From: Variovorax sp. dw_308 | GTDB taxonomy: Bacteria; Pseudomonadota; Gammaproteobacteria; Burkholderiales; Burkholderiaceae_C | Reading direction: 5' to 3' | DNA length: 64,000 nucleotides | Assembly: GCF_019207085.1 (NCBI RefSeq) | Contig: NZ_JAATOM010000001.1 | Coordinates: 310,001-374,000 of the forward strand | Part shown: one piece after another, positions 16,750 through 25,455 of the stretch | Position numbering within the stretch: position 1 is the first letter of the stretch | Layout: every line of letters starts with the position of its first letter | Translations under genes and position numbers: made by a program | The notes under the pieces: generated by a model | Told to the model about the DNA's origin: nothing | Database searches by the model: none | Seen by the model: the letters and a program-made list of their open reading frames with translations, nothing else

Positions 16750-17769
16750 ATGACGGCCGCTGGCGCACCCAGGTATCCGCGCGACCTTCTGCCGACCCGG
16801 CGCCGGATGCTGCTCGCCGGCGCATCGCTCGGCCTCTCGGCGCTGGGGCTGCCCGCCCGTGCGGCCGGCTATCCGGACAAGCCGATCCGACTCGTGGTCC
16901 CATTCCCCGCCGGCGGCGCGACCGACCTCATGGCACGCACGATGGGCCAGAAACTGGCGGAGCGACTGGGCCAGCCCGTGGTCATCGACAACCGCGCAGG
17001 GGCCGGCGGTGGCCTCGGCACCGAAGCGGTGGCGACCTCTGCGCCCGATGGCTACACGCTGCTGTTCGCCACGATGGGTTCGCTCACCATCAACCCGAGC
17101 CTGTACAAGAGCCTGCGCTACGACCCCGTCAAGAGTTTCGACCCGATCACGCTGACGCACAGCACGTCGAACCTGCTGGTGCTCAACCGGGAAATCCCCG
17201 CGAAGTCGGTCACCGAACTCATCGCGCTGGCGCGCAAGTCGCCCGGCGAGCTGAGCTTTGCATCTGCGGGCAACGGCACCACCAGCCAGCTGTCGGGCGA
17301 ACTCTTCAAGAGCCTGGCCAAGGTCGACCTGACCCACGTGCCGTACAAGGGAAGTGCGCCCGCGATGACCGACTTCCTCGGCGGCCGCACCTCCATGATG
17401 TTCGACACCGCGTCGAACTTCGTCGACTACGTCAAAACCGGCAAGGTGCGCCCGCTCGGCGTCACCGGCCGCAAGCGCCTGCCGTCGATGCCGAACGTGC
17501 CCAGCATCTCCGAGACCCCCGGCATGAGCGACTACGAGATGTCGCTATGGCTCGGCGTGCTCGCGCCCGCCGGCACGCCCGGCGCCATCGTCGCCAGGCT
17601 GCATGACGAGATCGGCGCAGCCATGTCGTCGCCAGACATCGTTCGCCAGATGGCCGATGCCGGCATCGACATTCGCCTGAGCACGCCGAAGGAATTCGCA
17701 GCGCTGATTCGCACGGATACGGCCCGGTGGTCCGAGGTGGTGAAGCGCTCCGGCGTGCGCCTCGACTGA
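16750..17769 (+). CDS. Bug/TctC family tripartite tricarboxylate-type solute-binding protein
   Basis: A 339-residue periplasmic binding protein. The N-terminus has Arg residues (PTRRRMLLAGAS) and a hydrophobic segment ending at ARA, fitting a Sec or Tat signal peptide cleaved near residue 38. The mature part starts YPDKPIRLVVPFPAGGATDLMAR and contains NRAGAGGGLGTEAVA, both Bug-family signatures. Such proteins bind carboxylic acids such as citrate, glutarate or aromatic acids. No TctA/TctB membrane subunits lie nearby, as is usual in Burkholderiales, where binding proteins greatly outnumber the permeases. The 3-bp spacing to the crotonase gene implies cotranscription and translational coupling. 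Confidence 0.93.
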   Translation: MTAAGAPRYPRDLLPTRRRMLLAGASLGLSALGLPARAAGYPDKPIRLVVPFPAGGATDLMARTMGQKLAERLGQPVVIDNRAGAGGGLGTEAVATSAPDGYTLLFATMGSLTINPSLYKSLRYDPVKSFDPITLTHSTSNLLVLNREIPAKSVTELIALARKSPGELSFASAGNGTTSQLSGELFKSLAKVDLTHVPYKGSAPAMTDFLGGRTSMMFDTASNFVDYVKTGKVRPLGVTGRKRLPSMPNVPSISETPGMSDYEMSLWLGVLAPAGTPGAIVARLHDEIGAAMSSPDIVRQMADAGIDIRLSTPKEFAALIRTDTARWSEVVKRSGVRLD

Positions 17770-17899
17770 CCTCCGGCCTCCGGGTTTCCCTCGGTCGTCG
17801 CGTCGCACGCGGGACGGCCATCTTCCATCGGCGGCGTTCCAATCTTGAACAGCAGCGTCAGGACCGGACGCAGCCTCACTTCAAGACCAAGGACACATC

Positions 17900-19126
17900 A
17901 TGTTTGCCGACCCTTCCCCCAAGACCCAGGACCTGCTGCACCGCATGCGGCAGTTCTTCGACCAGCACATCTATCCCAACGAGGCGCGTTACCACGAGGA
18001 GATGGACGCGTTCCGCCGCGGCGGCAACGCCTGGCAGGTCTCGCCATTGATCGAGGAGCTGAAGCCGCTGGCGCGCGCGGCCGGCCTGTGGAACATGTTC
18101 CTGCCGCACGAACATCGCGGCGTGCCCGGCATCTCCAACCTCGACTACGCGCCACTGTGCGAGCTCATGGGTCGCGTGTCGTGGTCCGGCGAGGTGTTCA
18201 ACTGCTCGGCGCCCGACACCGGCAACATGGAGACCATCGAGCGCTACGGCACCGAGGCGCAGAAGGACGAATGGCTCGAGCCCCTGCTCGCGGGCCAGAT
18301 CCGTTCCGGCTTCCTCATGACCGAGCCGGCCGTCGCGTCCTCGGACGCCACCAACATCCAGTGCACCATCACGCGCGATGGCGACGAGTACGTCATCAAC
18401 GGCCGCAAGTGGTTCTCCTCGGGCGCCGGCAGCCCGCGCTGCAAGATCTACATCGTGATGGGCAAGACCGACACCGAGGCGCCGCGCCATGCGCAGCAGT
18501 CGATGGTGCTGGTGCCGCGCGACACGCCCGGCGTGAGCGTGCTGCGCCACCTGTCGGTGTTCGGCTACGACGATGCGCCGCACGGCCACATGGAAGTCCT
18601 GCTGGAGAACGTGCGCGTCCCGGTGGGCAACATCCTGCTGGGCGAAGGCCGCGGCTTCGAGATCGCGCAAGGCCGCCTTGGCCCGGGGCGCATCCACCAT
18701 TGCATGCGCTCCATCGGCGCCGCGGAACGTGCGCTCGAGCTGATGTGCGACCGCCTGCGTTCGCGCATCGCCTTCGGCAAGCCGCTTGCCGAGCAATCGG
18801 TCTGGCATGAACGCATTGCCGAGTCGCGCTGCCTGATCGACCAGGCGCGCCTGCTGACGCTCAATGCGGCCTGGAAGATGGACACCGTGGGCAACAAGGA
18901 AGCGCGTGCCGAGATCGCGATGATCAAGGTGGTGGCGCCCAACATGTCATGCAAGGTGGTCGACTGGGCCATCCAGGCGCACGGCGCGGCCGGTGTCAGC
19001 CAGGACTTCTGGCTGGCCGAGGCCTATGCGCACCAGCGCACCGTGCGCATCGTCGACGGGCCGGACGAAGTGCACCGCAATGCGATCGCCAAGCTCGAAC
19101 TCGCGAAGCGGCGCGTGACGGCGTAA
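17900..19126 (+). CDS. Acyl-CoA dehydrogenase family protein
   Basis: A 408-residue FAD enzyme. The FAD/substrate segment [16 protein letters not shown] and [12 protein letters not shown] lie in the middle beta domain, and the C-terminal helical domain has the [14 protein letters not shown] and VDGPDEVHR segments. The Asp/Glu of GPDEVH takes the catalytic base position in the ACAD10/11-like branch. The likely reaction is alpha,beta-dehydrogenation of an acyl-CoA. AAGGA precedes the ATG at 17900. It follows the crotonase and TctC genes after 130 bp and ends at a good terminator, closing a catabolic operon. The substrate is unknown. Confidence 0.93.
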   Translation: MFADPSPKTQDLLHRMRQFFDQHIYPNEARYHEEMDAFRRGGNAWQVSPLIEELKPLARAAGLWNMFLPHEHRGVPGISNLDYAPLCELMGRVSWSGEVFNCSAPDTGNMETIERYGTEAQKDEWLEPLLAGQIRSGFLMTEPAVASSDATNIQCTITRDGDEYVINGRKWFSSGAGSPRCKIYIVMGKTDTEAPRHAQQSMVLVPRDTPGVSVLRHLSVFGYDDAPHGHMEVLLENVRVPVGNILLGEGRGFEIAQGRLGPGRIHHCMRSIGAAERALELMCDRLRSRIAFGKPLAEQSVWHERIAESRCLIDQARLLTLNAAWKMDTVGNKEARAEIAMIKVVAPNMSCKVVDWAIQAHGAAGVSQDFWLAEAYAHQRTVRIVDGPDEVHRNAIAKLELAKRRVTA

Positions 19127-19182
19127 AGGAAAAAGGCTTCAGCGCCCGTGACGAGTCGCTGAAGCCCATGAAGGCAAGAAAG

Positions 19183-19205
19183 GCGGCCACCCGGCCGCTT
19201 TTTTT
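19183..19205 (+). terminator. Rho-independent terminator after the acyl-CoA dehydrogenase gene
   Basis: GCGGCC and GGCCGC enclose a 4-nt loop (19183-19198) followed by seven T residues. A second, longer perfect hairpin, GGCTTCAGCG/CGCTGAAGCC with a 12-nt loop, sits just before it at 19135-19166. Together they end the crotonase-TctC-dehydrogenase transcript, and the T-run abuts the stop codon of the pseudogene on the other strand. Confidence 0.85.
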
Positions 19206-19509
19206 CATTCCATCTTGGCACCCACCGCCTTGGCCAGGCTGCCCCAACGCTCCGATTCCGCGGCGATGAAGGCGCCGAACTCCTCAGGCTTGCTGCCCAC
19301 GACTTCCACGCCTTGCTGGTCGAACTGCTGCTTCAGTTCCGGCGAACGCAATGCAGCACCGACGGAGGTGTACAGCTTGTTGATGATCTCGGGCGAAGTG
19401 CGGGCCGGCGCGAGATGCCGTACCAGTTGTAGGCCTCGGCCTTTGGAAAGCCCAGCTCGCCGATGGTGGGCACATCCTTGAGCACCGGGATCCGCTTTGC
19501 GTTGGTCAC
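19205..19509 (-). pseudogene. Remnant of a Bug/TctC solute-binding protein gene (C-terminal third)
   Basis: Only about 100 C-terminal residues of a TctC-like protein remain, from the segment NAKRIPVLKDVPTIGELGFP to the stop at 19205. The frame is broken after NWYGI: one T is missing near 19420. Restoring it gives the expected family sequence, in short SPEIINKLYTSV, then QQGVEVVGSKPEEF, to the end. The N-terminal two thirds, including the signal peptide, are gone, and the fragment is joined in frame to a truncated LysR gene. It cannot make a functional binding protein. A sequencing error could explain the frameshift but not the deletion. Confidence 0.8.
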
Positions 19510-20257
19510 GGCCAGCGCCTCGGCGACCGTCGATCGCATGAGCGGCAGCGAATCGGCCTCGAGCACCGGCGCCAGCGTGATGTGTTCCTGACGTGCCATC
19601 GCGTCGAGCGCGGTGCGCAGTCCGTTCGGCGCGCTCGGCAGGATGAAGGGCAGCTCATGCAGCGACGAAAAGGGAATCTCCGGCTTCGCTGTCAGCCGGT
19701 CGCCCGCGGCGCCGATGAGGTAGCTGTCGACCGTGGCCAGCGCCTGCTCCTGCTCGTGCAGCGCCGTGCCGTAGCGGTAGAGGATCGCGATGTCGACGCG
19801 CGCATCGGCCAGCCATTCCTCCACCTGCCCGCTGGAGCCTTCGAGGATCTTCAGCTGGATGCCGGGGTGACGATCGCGCAGTTGCTTGAACAGGCGCCCG
19901 ACGATCGGATTGGTGATGGAGGGCAGCGAGCCGATGGTGACCCGCCCCGCTGGCTCGCGCGCCTCGCCGGATTTCCAGTTCCAGTTGCTCGGCGTCGGAG
20001 AGCAGGGCCTTCACCAGAGGAAAGATGCGCTGGCCCACGTCCGACAGCGCGACGCCGCGTCCGGTGCGGTTGAAGAGACGGGCCTTGCATTCACGCTCCA
20101 GCGCGTTCAGGTGACGGCTCAGCAGCGACTGGTTGCTGTCCAGGAACAGCGCCGCGCGCGTCAGGCTCCCGAGTTCGGCAATGGCCAGGAAGGCGCGCCA
20201 CTTCTGCAGGTCCGACGTGATGTCGAGTTGGATTTGGGTGGCTTTGCCGGATTGCAT
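19510..20257 (-). pseudogene. Truncated, frameshifted LysR-type regulator gene fused to the tctC remnant
   Basis: The N-terminal winged helix is intact (WRAFLAIAELGSLTRAALFL, then SLLSRHLNALERE and LFNRTGRGVALSDVG). A one-base frameshift around 19971-19977, after EQLELE, moves the effector-binding domain into another frame, where it continues as SGEAREPAGRVTIGSLPSITNPIVG and onward. The domain runs to about LMRSTVAEALAV and then passes without a stop into TctC sequence near 19509, so roughly the last 60-70 LysR residues are missing. LysR-tctC neighbours are common in this group; an internal deletion between them probably produced the fusion. The start at 20257 fits the family. Confidence 0.8.
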
Positions 20258-20443
20258 GAGGCCTTGCTCTCAGCGTGGGATGCGCCGATTGTGCTGCGTG
20301 CGAGGCGCATGCGAATGCCGGCTTTCCCGCAGGGCGCGCCCCCGGTCGGTACGCGCTGCCCACTACTTTTCATCAGGCGCCGCCGCGATGATGCGTGCGG
20401 CGAGCACGGCGAACTGACCCACATCCACGGCGTTGCGCCTGTA

Positions 20444-21466
20444 TCAGAGCCTGCTGTTGTCCACGCGATGAACGACCACGATGTCCCGCGTCCGGTCGAT
20501 CAGCATGAACTGGCCGCCGGCCCCGTCCGCCAGTACCAGCGGATGGTTGCCCGGCAGCCGCCATGCGGGGAATGCGACGAACGGCAGCCACCACATGTAG
20601 CCGTACCCGTTGCCGCCCAACACGGCGCTGTACGACTTCGTGCTCTCGCGCAGCCAGGCGGTCGACACGACCTGGCGCCCGTTCCACTGGCCATCGCGGC
20701 TCACCAGCAGCCCGACGCGCGCCAGGTCCCGCGCGGACAGGTACATCAGGTAGGCAGGGTGTTCCGAGCTGCGCTCGTATTCGAACTTCGTGTCTTGCGG
20801 GTAGCGGAAGTCCTCGAACTGCAGGGGCTCGGCGAGGTCGGTCTTCAGGGCCTGGAACACGTCCTGGCCGGTGCGGCGCTGGAAGATGGTGCCGAGCGTG
20901 TTGAAGTCCCAGTTGTTGTAGTACCAGAAGGCGCCGGGGTCGTGGCTGCCGCGCTCGGGCCGGCGCTTCTTCGCCTCCGGCGTTTCGTAAGCCGCCTCGT
21001 GGTAGACCCCCGAGCGCGATTGCAGCAGTTGCCGGACCGTGGCGGTCCGCTCGCGCTCCGACAGGCCGCCCTTGTCCGTGATGTCCAGCGTGCCCAGCGT
21101 CTGGTTCAGGTCGATGACGCCGCGATCCGCCTGGATGCCGTAGAGCACGCTCATCACGCTCTTGCGAACCGACGCGAGGTTCATCGGCCGACGGGTGTCC
21201 CCATAGGCATGCACCAGCACGCCGCGGTGGACCACGAGGTAGGCATCGGAGCGAAGCGAATCGGCATAGTCATCCGCCAGCTTGAGCTTGTCCGCGGACC
21301 ATCCACTGGGCTGCCCGTTGTCGGCCGGCGTGTGCCACGAGGCGCCGGGGAAGACCTGTTGCGCGACGACGAGCGTGGGCGCGGCGATGCAGAGCGCGGC
21401 CAGCACCCCCGCGGCCAACCGCGCCAGTCCGAAGGTCCCCAGCGGCAGGGCCTGCGTCAGTCGCAT
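20444..21466 (-). CDS. Secreted serine hydrolase, beta-lactamase/class C fold
   Basis: A 340-residue protein. The N-terminus is a clear signal peptide: a basic start, a hydrophobic run (ARLAAGVLAALCIAAP), then VVAQQ. The catalytic SxxK motif is Ser99-Val-Arg-Lys102, followed by a YYNN motif in place of YxN and by DGAGGQF in place of the KTG/HxG triad. This fits the penicillin-binding-protein-like esterase or 6-aminohexanoate-dimer hydrolase branch (compare FWYYNNWDFN) rather than true beta-lactamases. It probably hydrolyses an ester or amide in the periplasm. The ATG at 21466 is chosen because the longer upstream frame would bury the signal peptide. Neighbours give no substrate hint. Confidence 0.87.
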   Translation of the reverse strand: MRLTQALPLGTFGLARLAAGVLAALCIAAPTLVVAQQVFPGASWHTPADNGQPSGWSADKLKLADDYADSLRSDAYLVVHRGVLVHAYGDTRRPMNLASVRKSVMSVLYGIQADRGVIDLNQTLGTLDITDKGGLSERERTATVRQLLQSRSGVYHEAAYETPEAKKRRPERGSHDPGAFWYYNNWDFNTLGTIFQRRTGQDVFQALKTDLAEPLQFEDFRYPQDTKFEYERSSEHPAYLMYLSARDLARVGLLVSRDGQWNGRQVVSTAWLRESTKSYSAVLGGNGYGYMWWLPFVAFPAWRLPGNHPLVLADGAGGQFMLIDRTRDIVVVHRVDNSRL

Positions 21467-21560
21467 GGCTGGAAGCGCTTGCACTCGGCGACCACGTGGA
21501 TGGCCGTCAACGTGGACTGTCCAGCGACTGGCAAGGAACCGGCAAGCAGATGCGTCCTGG

Positions 21561-22277
21561 TCACGACTGCGCGCTCGCATTCCAGAACGCATGGGTCACG
21601 CCCGGCAGCGCTTCCAGCTTGTCCATCACCGCGTCCAGCTGCTCAGGGACGACCGAGGAGGCGTAGAGGACAACCCGGGTCTCCACGTCCTCCCGGCCGA
21701 AGGGACTCTGCTCCACGTGGCGCGCGGGGTAGTCTTGCGCCTCGAGCCATTCGATCAGCCGGTCGTGCACCTCGGCGCTCACGGCCTTCTGGCAGACCAC
21801 GTGCACCGTGTAGTTGGCCTCGCTGTCTTCTTCCCGCATCGGCTTGCGGTTGATGCGGTCGGCCACGGGCCGCAGCAGCGTGTTGCTGGCCAGCACGAAC
21901 AGCGCCGCCACGAAGGCTTCGCCGATGCGGTCGGCGCCGGCGCAGGCCCCCACCGCGGCGGAGCCCCAGAGCGTGGCCGCGGTGTTGATGCCGAAGATGT
22001 TGGCGCCTTCCTTCATGATCGCCCCGGCGCCCAGGAACCCGACGCCGGACACCACGTAGGCGATCACGCGCACGGCGCCATCGTCACCCGACAGTCCCTG
22101 CGCCAGGTCGACGAAGGAGGCGGCGCCCACCGCCACCAGGGTGTTGGTGCGCAAGCCGGCAGTGCGCTGTCGCACCTGCCTTTCGAGCCCGATGAGCCCG
22201 CCGAGGATGAAGGCGGAGCCCAGGCTCACCAAGGTGTCGAGCATGGACCGCGGATCGATGTGTTGCAGCGCTTGCAT
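21561..22277 (-). CDS. MgtC/SapB family membrane protein (second copy)
   Basis: A 238-residue inner-membrane protein. The N-terminal half has the family signatures FILGGLIGLERQVRQRTAGLRTN and VVSGVGFLGAGAIMKEG; the C-terminal ACT-like domain runs from NYTVHVVCQKAVSAEV to the end. It is clearly a paralogue of the protein at 14809-15498 but closer to the YhiD/MgtC2-like members in its GANIFGINTAATLWGSAAVG segment. The leader of the first copy has no counterpart here. It lies 94 bp upstream of the serine hydrolase gene on the same strand, so the two may be cotranscribed. Confidence 0.9.
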   Translation of the reverse strand: MQALQHIDPRSMLDTLVSLGSAFILGGLIGLERQVRQRTAGLRTNTLVAVGAASFVDLAQGLSGDDGAVRVIAYVVSGVGFLGAGAIMKEGANIFGINTAATLWGSAAVGACAGADRIGEAFVAALFVLASNTLLRPVADRINRKPMREEDSEANYTVHVVCQKAVSAEVHDRLIEWLEAQDYPARHVEQSPFGREDVETRVVLYASSVVPEQLDAVMDKLEALPGVTHAFWNASAQS

Positions 22278-22383
22278 GCGCCATTGTGTCCACAGCGATG
22301 GCCTGCGTCACCATCTTGTCAGGGCGGCGCACCACGGCGTCCAGCCACCACCTCGCGCTGCGTCCCCCCACTCCTGCAGCCGA

Positions 22384-23742
22384 TCAGCCAGCCACGCGCC
22401 CCGCCTCCGTCCCCGTTGCCGCCACCTCTGCCGCCGCCTCCGCCGCCACCTCCGCCGCCACCTCCGCGCGCACCGCCCCCGGGCTCGCAGCGGCCTGCAT
22501 GCTCCATCGCAGCCGCCACCCTTCCACGCGCAGACGCAATCCGTGGTGTCTGACCAGGTAGCGCAACCCGATGGCCGCGGACGCCAGCCCCGCGGCGGCG
22601 GCCACGCCCAGCGCCCAGCGCGGGCCGAAGGTGTCGGCGACCCAGCCCACCACCGGCGCGCCGATGGGCGTGCTGCCCAGCAGCGTCGCCAGCAGGATCG
22701 CGATGACACGGCCGCGCAGCGCGGGCTCGGTCGAGAGCTGCACCAGGCTGTTGGTGGAGGTCGTGATCGTCTGCGCCGCCACGCCGGTGACGACCAGGGC
22801 CATGCCGAACGCCATCACATTCGGCATCAGCGCGGCAGCGAGGGTGCCGAAGCCGAACACCGCCGAGCCGAGCACGAGGAGCCCGAATCGCGGCTTCGCC
22901 CGGCGCGCCGCGAGCAGGGCGCCCGTGACCGAGCCGATCGCCATCGTCGAGGACAGCAGGCCGTACTGCCCCGGCCCGCCATGGAAGGCGCCGACCGACA
23001 TGGTGGAGATGAAGATCGGAAAGTTCAGGCCGAAGGTGGCCACCAGGAACAGCATCGCCAGCACCGCGCGAAGATCCGGCCGCATCCACACATAGCGAAA
23101 GCCCTCCATCAGGCTTGCGCTCCTGCGCCCCACCGCGCCTTGCCTCGAGAACAGCTCGCTCTTGCGCAGGCAGGCCAGCGATACGAGCACTGCCACGAAG
23201 GACAGCGCATTGAGCAGGAAGGCTTCGCCGGGACCGGTGGCGGCGATCACCATGCCGGCCACGGCCGGGCCCACCATGCGCGCCGCATTGAAGGAGGTGG
23301 AATTGAGCGCCACCGCGTTCGAGAGATCGGTATCGGACACCAGTTCGGCCACGAAGGTCTGGCGCGCCGGCGCGTCGAATGCCGCCACGCAACCCAGCAG
23401 CAGCGCGAACACGTAGACATGCCATAGCTGCACCATGCCGCTGATGGTGAGCAGGCCCAGGCCCAGTGCCAGCGTCCCCATCGCGGCCTGGGTGACCATC
23501 AGCAGCTTGCGCCGGTTCAACCTATCGGCGGCGAGCCCGGTGAAGGGCAGCAGCACCAGTTGCGGCCCGAACTGCAGCGCCATCACGATGCCGACGGCCG
23601 TGGCGTTGTGGTGGGTCAGGTGCGTCAGGACGAGCCAGTCCTGCGCCGTGCGTTGCATCCAGGTGCCGATGTTGGAAACCATCGCACCCGCCGCCCACAG
23701 GCGGTAGTTGCGGATGCGCAGCGAGCGGAAGGTTTCGCTCAA
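22384..23742 (-). CDS. MFS transporter, EntS/MFS_3-like, with a repetitive C-terminal tail
   Basis: A 452-residue membrane carrier. The start FRSLRIRNYRLWAAGAMVSNIGTWMQR is characteristic of the MFS_3 group that includes the enterobactin exporter EntS, and PARQTFVAELV lies in the central region. It probably exports a small molecule. The ATG overlaps the stop of the isochorismatase-like gene by 4 bp, so the two are translationally coupled. The last 35 or so residues form a low-complexity Ala/Glu/Val tail (AEVAAEVAAEAAAEVAA) encoded by near-tandem GCC/ACC/TCC triplets, unlike the rest of the protein and probably dispensable. Confidence 0.9.
   Translation of the reverse strand: MSETFRSLRIRNYRLWAAGAMVSNIGTWMQRTAQDWLVLTHLTHHNATAVGIVMALQFGPQLVLLPFTGLAADRLNRRKLLMVTQAAMGTLALGLGLLTISGMVQLWHVYVFALLLGCVAAFDAPARQTFVAELVSDTDLSNAVALNSTSFNAARMVGPAVAGMVIAATGPGEAFLLNALSFVAVLVSLACLRKSELFSRQGAVGRRSASLMEGFRYVWMRPDLRAVLAMLFLVATFGLNFPIFISTMSVGAFHGGPGQYGLLSSTMAIGSVTGALLAARRAKPRFGLLVLGSAVFGFGTLAAALMPNVMAFGMALVVTGVAAQTITTSTNSLVQLSTEPALRGRVIAILLATLLGSTPIGAPVVGWVADTFGPRWALGVAAAAGLASAAIGLRYLVRHHGLRLRVEGWRLRWSMQAAASPGAVRAEVAAEVAAEAAAEVAATGTEAGRVAG
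22421..22472. repeat. Simple-sequence repeat coding the tail of the MFS protein
   Basis: On the plus strand this stretch is built of near-tandem copies of GCCGCCACCTCC with one or two base changes. It encodes the Ala/Glu/Val repeat at the C-terminus of the MFS protein. Such arrays can gain or lose units by slippage, always in steps of three bases here, so tail length may differ between strains. Confidence 0.6.
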
Positions 23743-24296
23743 AGGGTTTCCAGCAGCGCCAGTACGTCACGTGTGCGGCAGGTCTCGCCCAGGCGCGGGA
23801 AGATGCGCGCCAGGCTGTTCGCGTGCGCCTGCTCGTTGAGGTCGGTCATCGCGTCGACCACCAGGGCGACGTGGAAGCCGAGCTCATGCGCCTGCCGCGC
23901 CGTCGACTCGACGCCGATGCTGGTGGCAATGCCCGCCAGCACGACCTGTGTCACGCCGCGTTCGCGCAAGGCGGATTCCAGTCCGGTGCCGGTGAAGGCG
24001 CCCCAGGTCTTCTTGCTGATGCGGATGTCCTGCGCTTGCGCATCGAGTTCGGGCAGGAGTTGGGCCCAATCGGCGCCCGGCGCCGGTCGCGCGGCTTGCG
24101 GGTCGGTGCGACCGGGCGCACCGCCTACCACGTTCACCAGCACCACCGGCCAGCCGCGGCGCCTGAAGGCGGCGGCCAGTTCGGCGGCGTGCGCCACCAC
24201 GCCGGGCGTGGGATGCGCCGTCGGCAGGGCGACGATGCCTTGCTGGAGGTCGATGAGGAGGAGGGCGGGATGGGCGTCGAGCCTGGACAGGGGCAT
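23739..24296 (-). CDS. Isochorismatase-like hydrolase
   Basis: A 185-residue cytoplasmic protein of the isochorismatase/cysteine hydrolase fold. Asp16 (LLIDLQ) and Lys95/96 (ISKKTWGAF) are present, but the position of the nucleophilic Cys is Gly128 (ATSIGVESTAR). Nicotinamidase-type chemistry needs that Cys; isochorismatases of the EntB/PhzD kind lack it, so a non-Cys hydrolase is more likely. The gene lies between a MarR-type regulator gene (30 bp upstream) and an MFS gene it overlaps by 4 bp. Together they look like a regulated detoxification and export operon. The substrate is unknown. Confidence 0.88.
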   Translation of the reverse strand: MPLSRLDAHPALLLIDLQQGIVALPTAHPTPGVVAHAAELAAAFRRRGWPVVLVNVVGGAPGRTDPQAARPAPGADWAQLLPELDAQAQDIRISKKTWGAFTGTGLESALRERGVTQVVLAGIATSIGVESTARQAHELGFHVALVVDAMTDLNEQAHANSLARIFPRLGETCRTRDVLALLETL

Positions 24297-24326
24297 GGGA
24301 GTCTTTCGGTGGGAGTGGGGGCGGCT

Positions 24327-24776
24327 TCAATCGAGCAGGCGCTGTAGCAGGCGCACGGCGGATGTCAGTTGCTTCTGTTCTGTCGGCGAGTAGCGGGCCG
24401 AGATCGTGCGCTGCAACCAGTCTTCACGCGCGGCGCGAACCTGGCGAATCGTCTTGCGTGCCTGCGGGGTGAGCGACAGCAGGGTGCGCCTGCCGTCCGC
24501 GGGGTCTGGCGCGCCCTTGACATAGCCCGCTTCGATCAACGAGGCCACGGTGGCGCCCATGGACTGGGAACGCACGCCTTCGGCCGTCGCCAGCTCGGTC
24601 ACCGTGGCGGCCTCCTGGCGCTCCAGTCTCAGCAGCGTGGAACGCTGGGATTCGGTCCAGTCGGCGACAGAGGCCTCCTGCCGCAACCGGCGGCGCAACT
24701 GCGACGCCAGCATGCGCAGGTCGACCGCCAAGGCATGGGCGGCTTCGGTGGCCGGGTCGGCGGATGGGGCGGGCAT
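24327..24776 (-). CDS. MarR family transcriptional regulator
   Basis: A 149-residue winged-helix repressor. The recognition region TVTELATAEGVRSQSMGATVASLIEAGYVK is followed by the wing DPADGRRTLLSLT, both typical of MarR. MarR proteins usually repress their own operon and are released by phenolic or other small ligands. It heads an operon with the isochorismatase-like and MFS genes, so it probably controls them. A short inverted repeat upstream at 24821-24833 is a candidate binding site. Confidence 0.92.
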   Translation of the reverse strand: MPAPSADPATEAAHALAVDLRMLASQLRRRLRQEASVADWTESQRSTLLRLERQEAATVTELATAEGVRSQSMGATVASLIEAGYVKGAPDPADGRRTLLSLTPQARKTIRQVRAAREDWLQRTISARYSPTEQKQLTSAVRLLQRLLD

Positions 24777-24820
24777 GGGAAGGGTCTCCCGGATCGACGA
24801 GCATTGGACAGGACAACTAC

Positions 24821-24833
24821 GAAGTTTAGCTTC
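24821..24833. promoter_or_regulatory. Candidate MarR operator
   Basis: GAAG and CTTC flank a 5-bp centre in an AT-rich patch about 45 bp upstream of the marR start. Position and base composition suit a promoter/operator region, but the repeat is short, so this is a weak call. Confidence 0.3.
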
Positions 24834-24936
24834 CTATATTGCCCCTCGCTGGCGCTTGGGCATGTGTTGCTGACGCACCAGGGCCGCTAGAGGGCGTCGG
24901 CGTGCAGCCGCCTGTGCCGATGCCGGAGACCGCCGC

Positions 24937-25455
24937 TCAGCGCCTCGGGCAAAGTCCCAGCGCCACGTGGGCCTCGGTGCAAGGTCTTTGCCTTGGAGGG
25001 GCCGCGCCTGCGGCAGCTGTCCCGGGCGCTGCAGCCGTTGCGGCATCCATCGGCGGCGGGCCTTCGACGAGCCGCCGCGACGTGGCCCGGTGCTCGATGA
25101 TCACCACCGGCCGCGCGGGTTCCGATGGCGTTGCGGTGGTCTGCCCGAGGTTGGTGGTGAGGCCCTTGAGCGGCAAGCGCCCCTCTTCAGGACGCAGCGC
25201 ATACCAATATGCGAAGGCGCCGGCCAGCAAGAGCACGAACATCACCAGCAGGATCTTGCCCGTCGGGATGCCGCTGTTCGGCTCCGGCTTCCATGGCGGC
25301 AGGTACATCGCCGTCGATGGCTCGCGCGTATCGGCAAATTCGGCGGCCACGGTATTGGCGGAAAAGCGGAAGCCCGAGAACCTGCCCTTGCAGCCGGTGC
25401 AGTACTTCGCGTTGTCCTTGTTGGCCGAATGGCAGGATTCGCAGAACTTCGTCAT
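24937..25455 (-). CDS. Zinc-ribbon single-pass membrane protein of unknown function
   Basis: A 172-residue protein. The N-terminal zinc ribbon uses Cys5, Cys8, Cys19 and Cys22 (CESC, CTGC). After a polar linker there is one membrane segment (about residues 66-87, GKILLVMFVLLLAGAFAYW), then a Pro/Ala-rich region and a Cys-containing end (CTEAHVALGLCPRR) that would lie in the periplasm, forming a possible disulfide. This resembles the small zinc-ribbon/Pro-rich membrane proteins of Burkholderiales, whose function is unknown. The start at 25455 places the ribbon at the N-terminus; the longer upstream frame is not conserved-looking. Confidence 0.72.
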   Translation of the reverse strand: MTKFCESCHSANKDNAKYCTGCKGRFSGFRFSANTVAAEFADTREPSTAMYLPPWKPEPNSGIPTGKILLVMFVLLLAGAFAYWYALRPEEGRLPLKGLTTNLGQTTATPSEPARPVVIIEHRATSRRLVEGPPPMDAATAAAPGTAAAGAAPPRQRPCTEAHVALGLCPRR

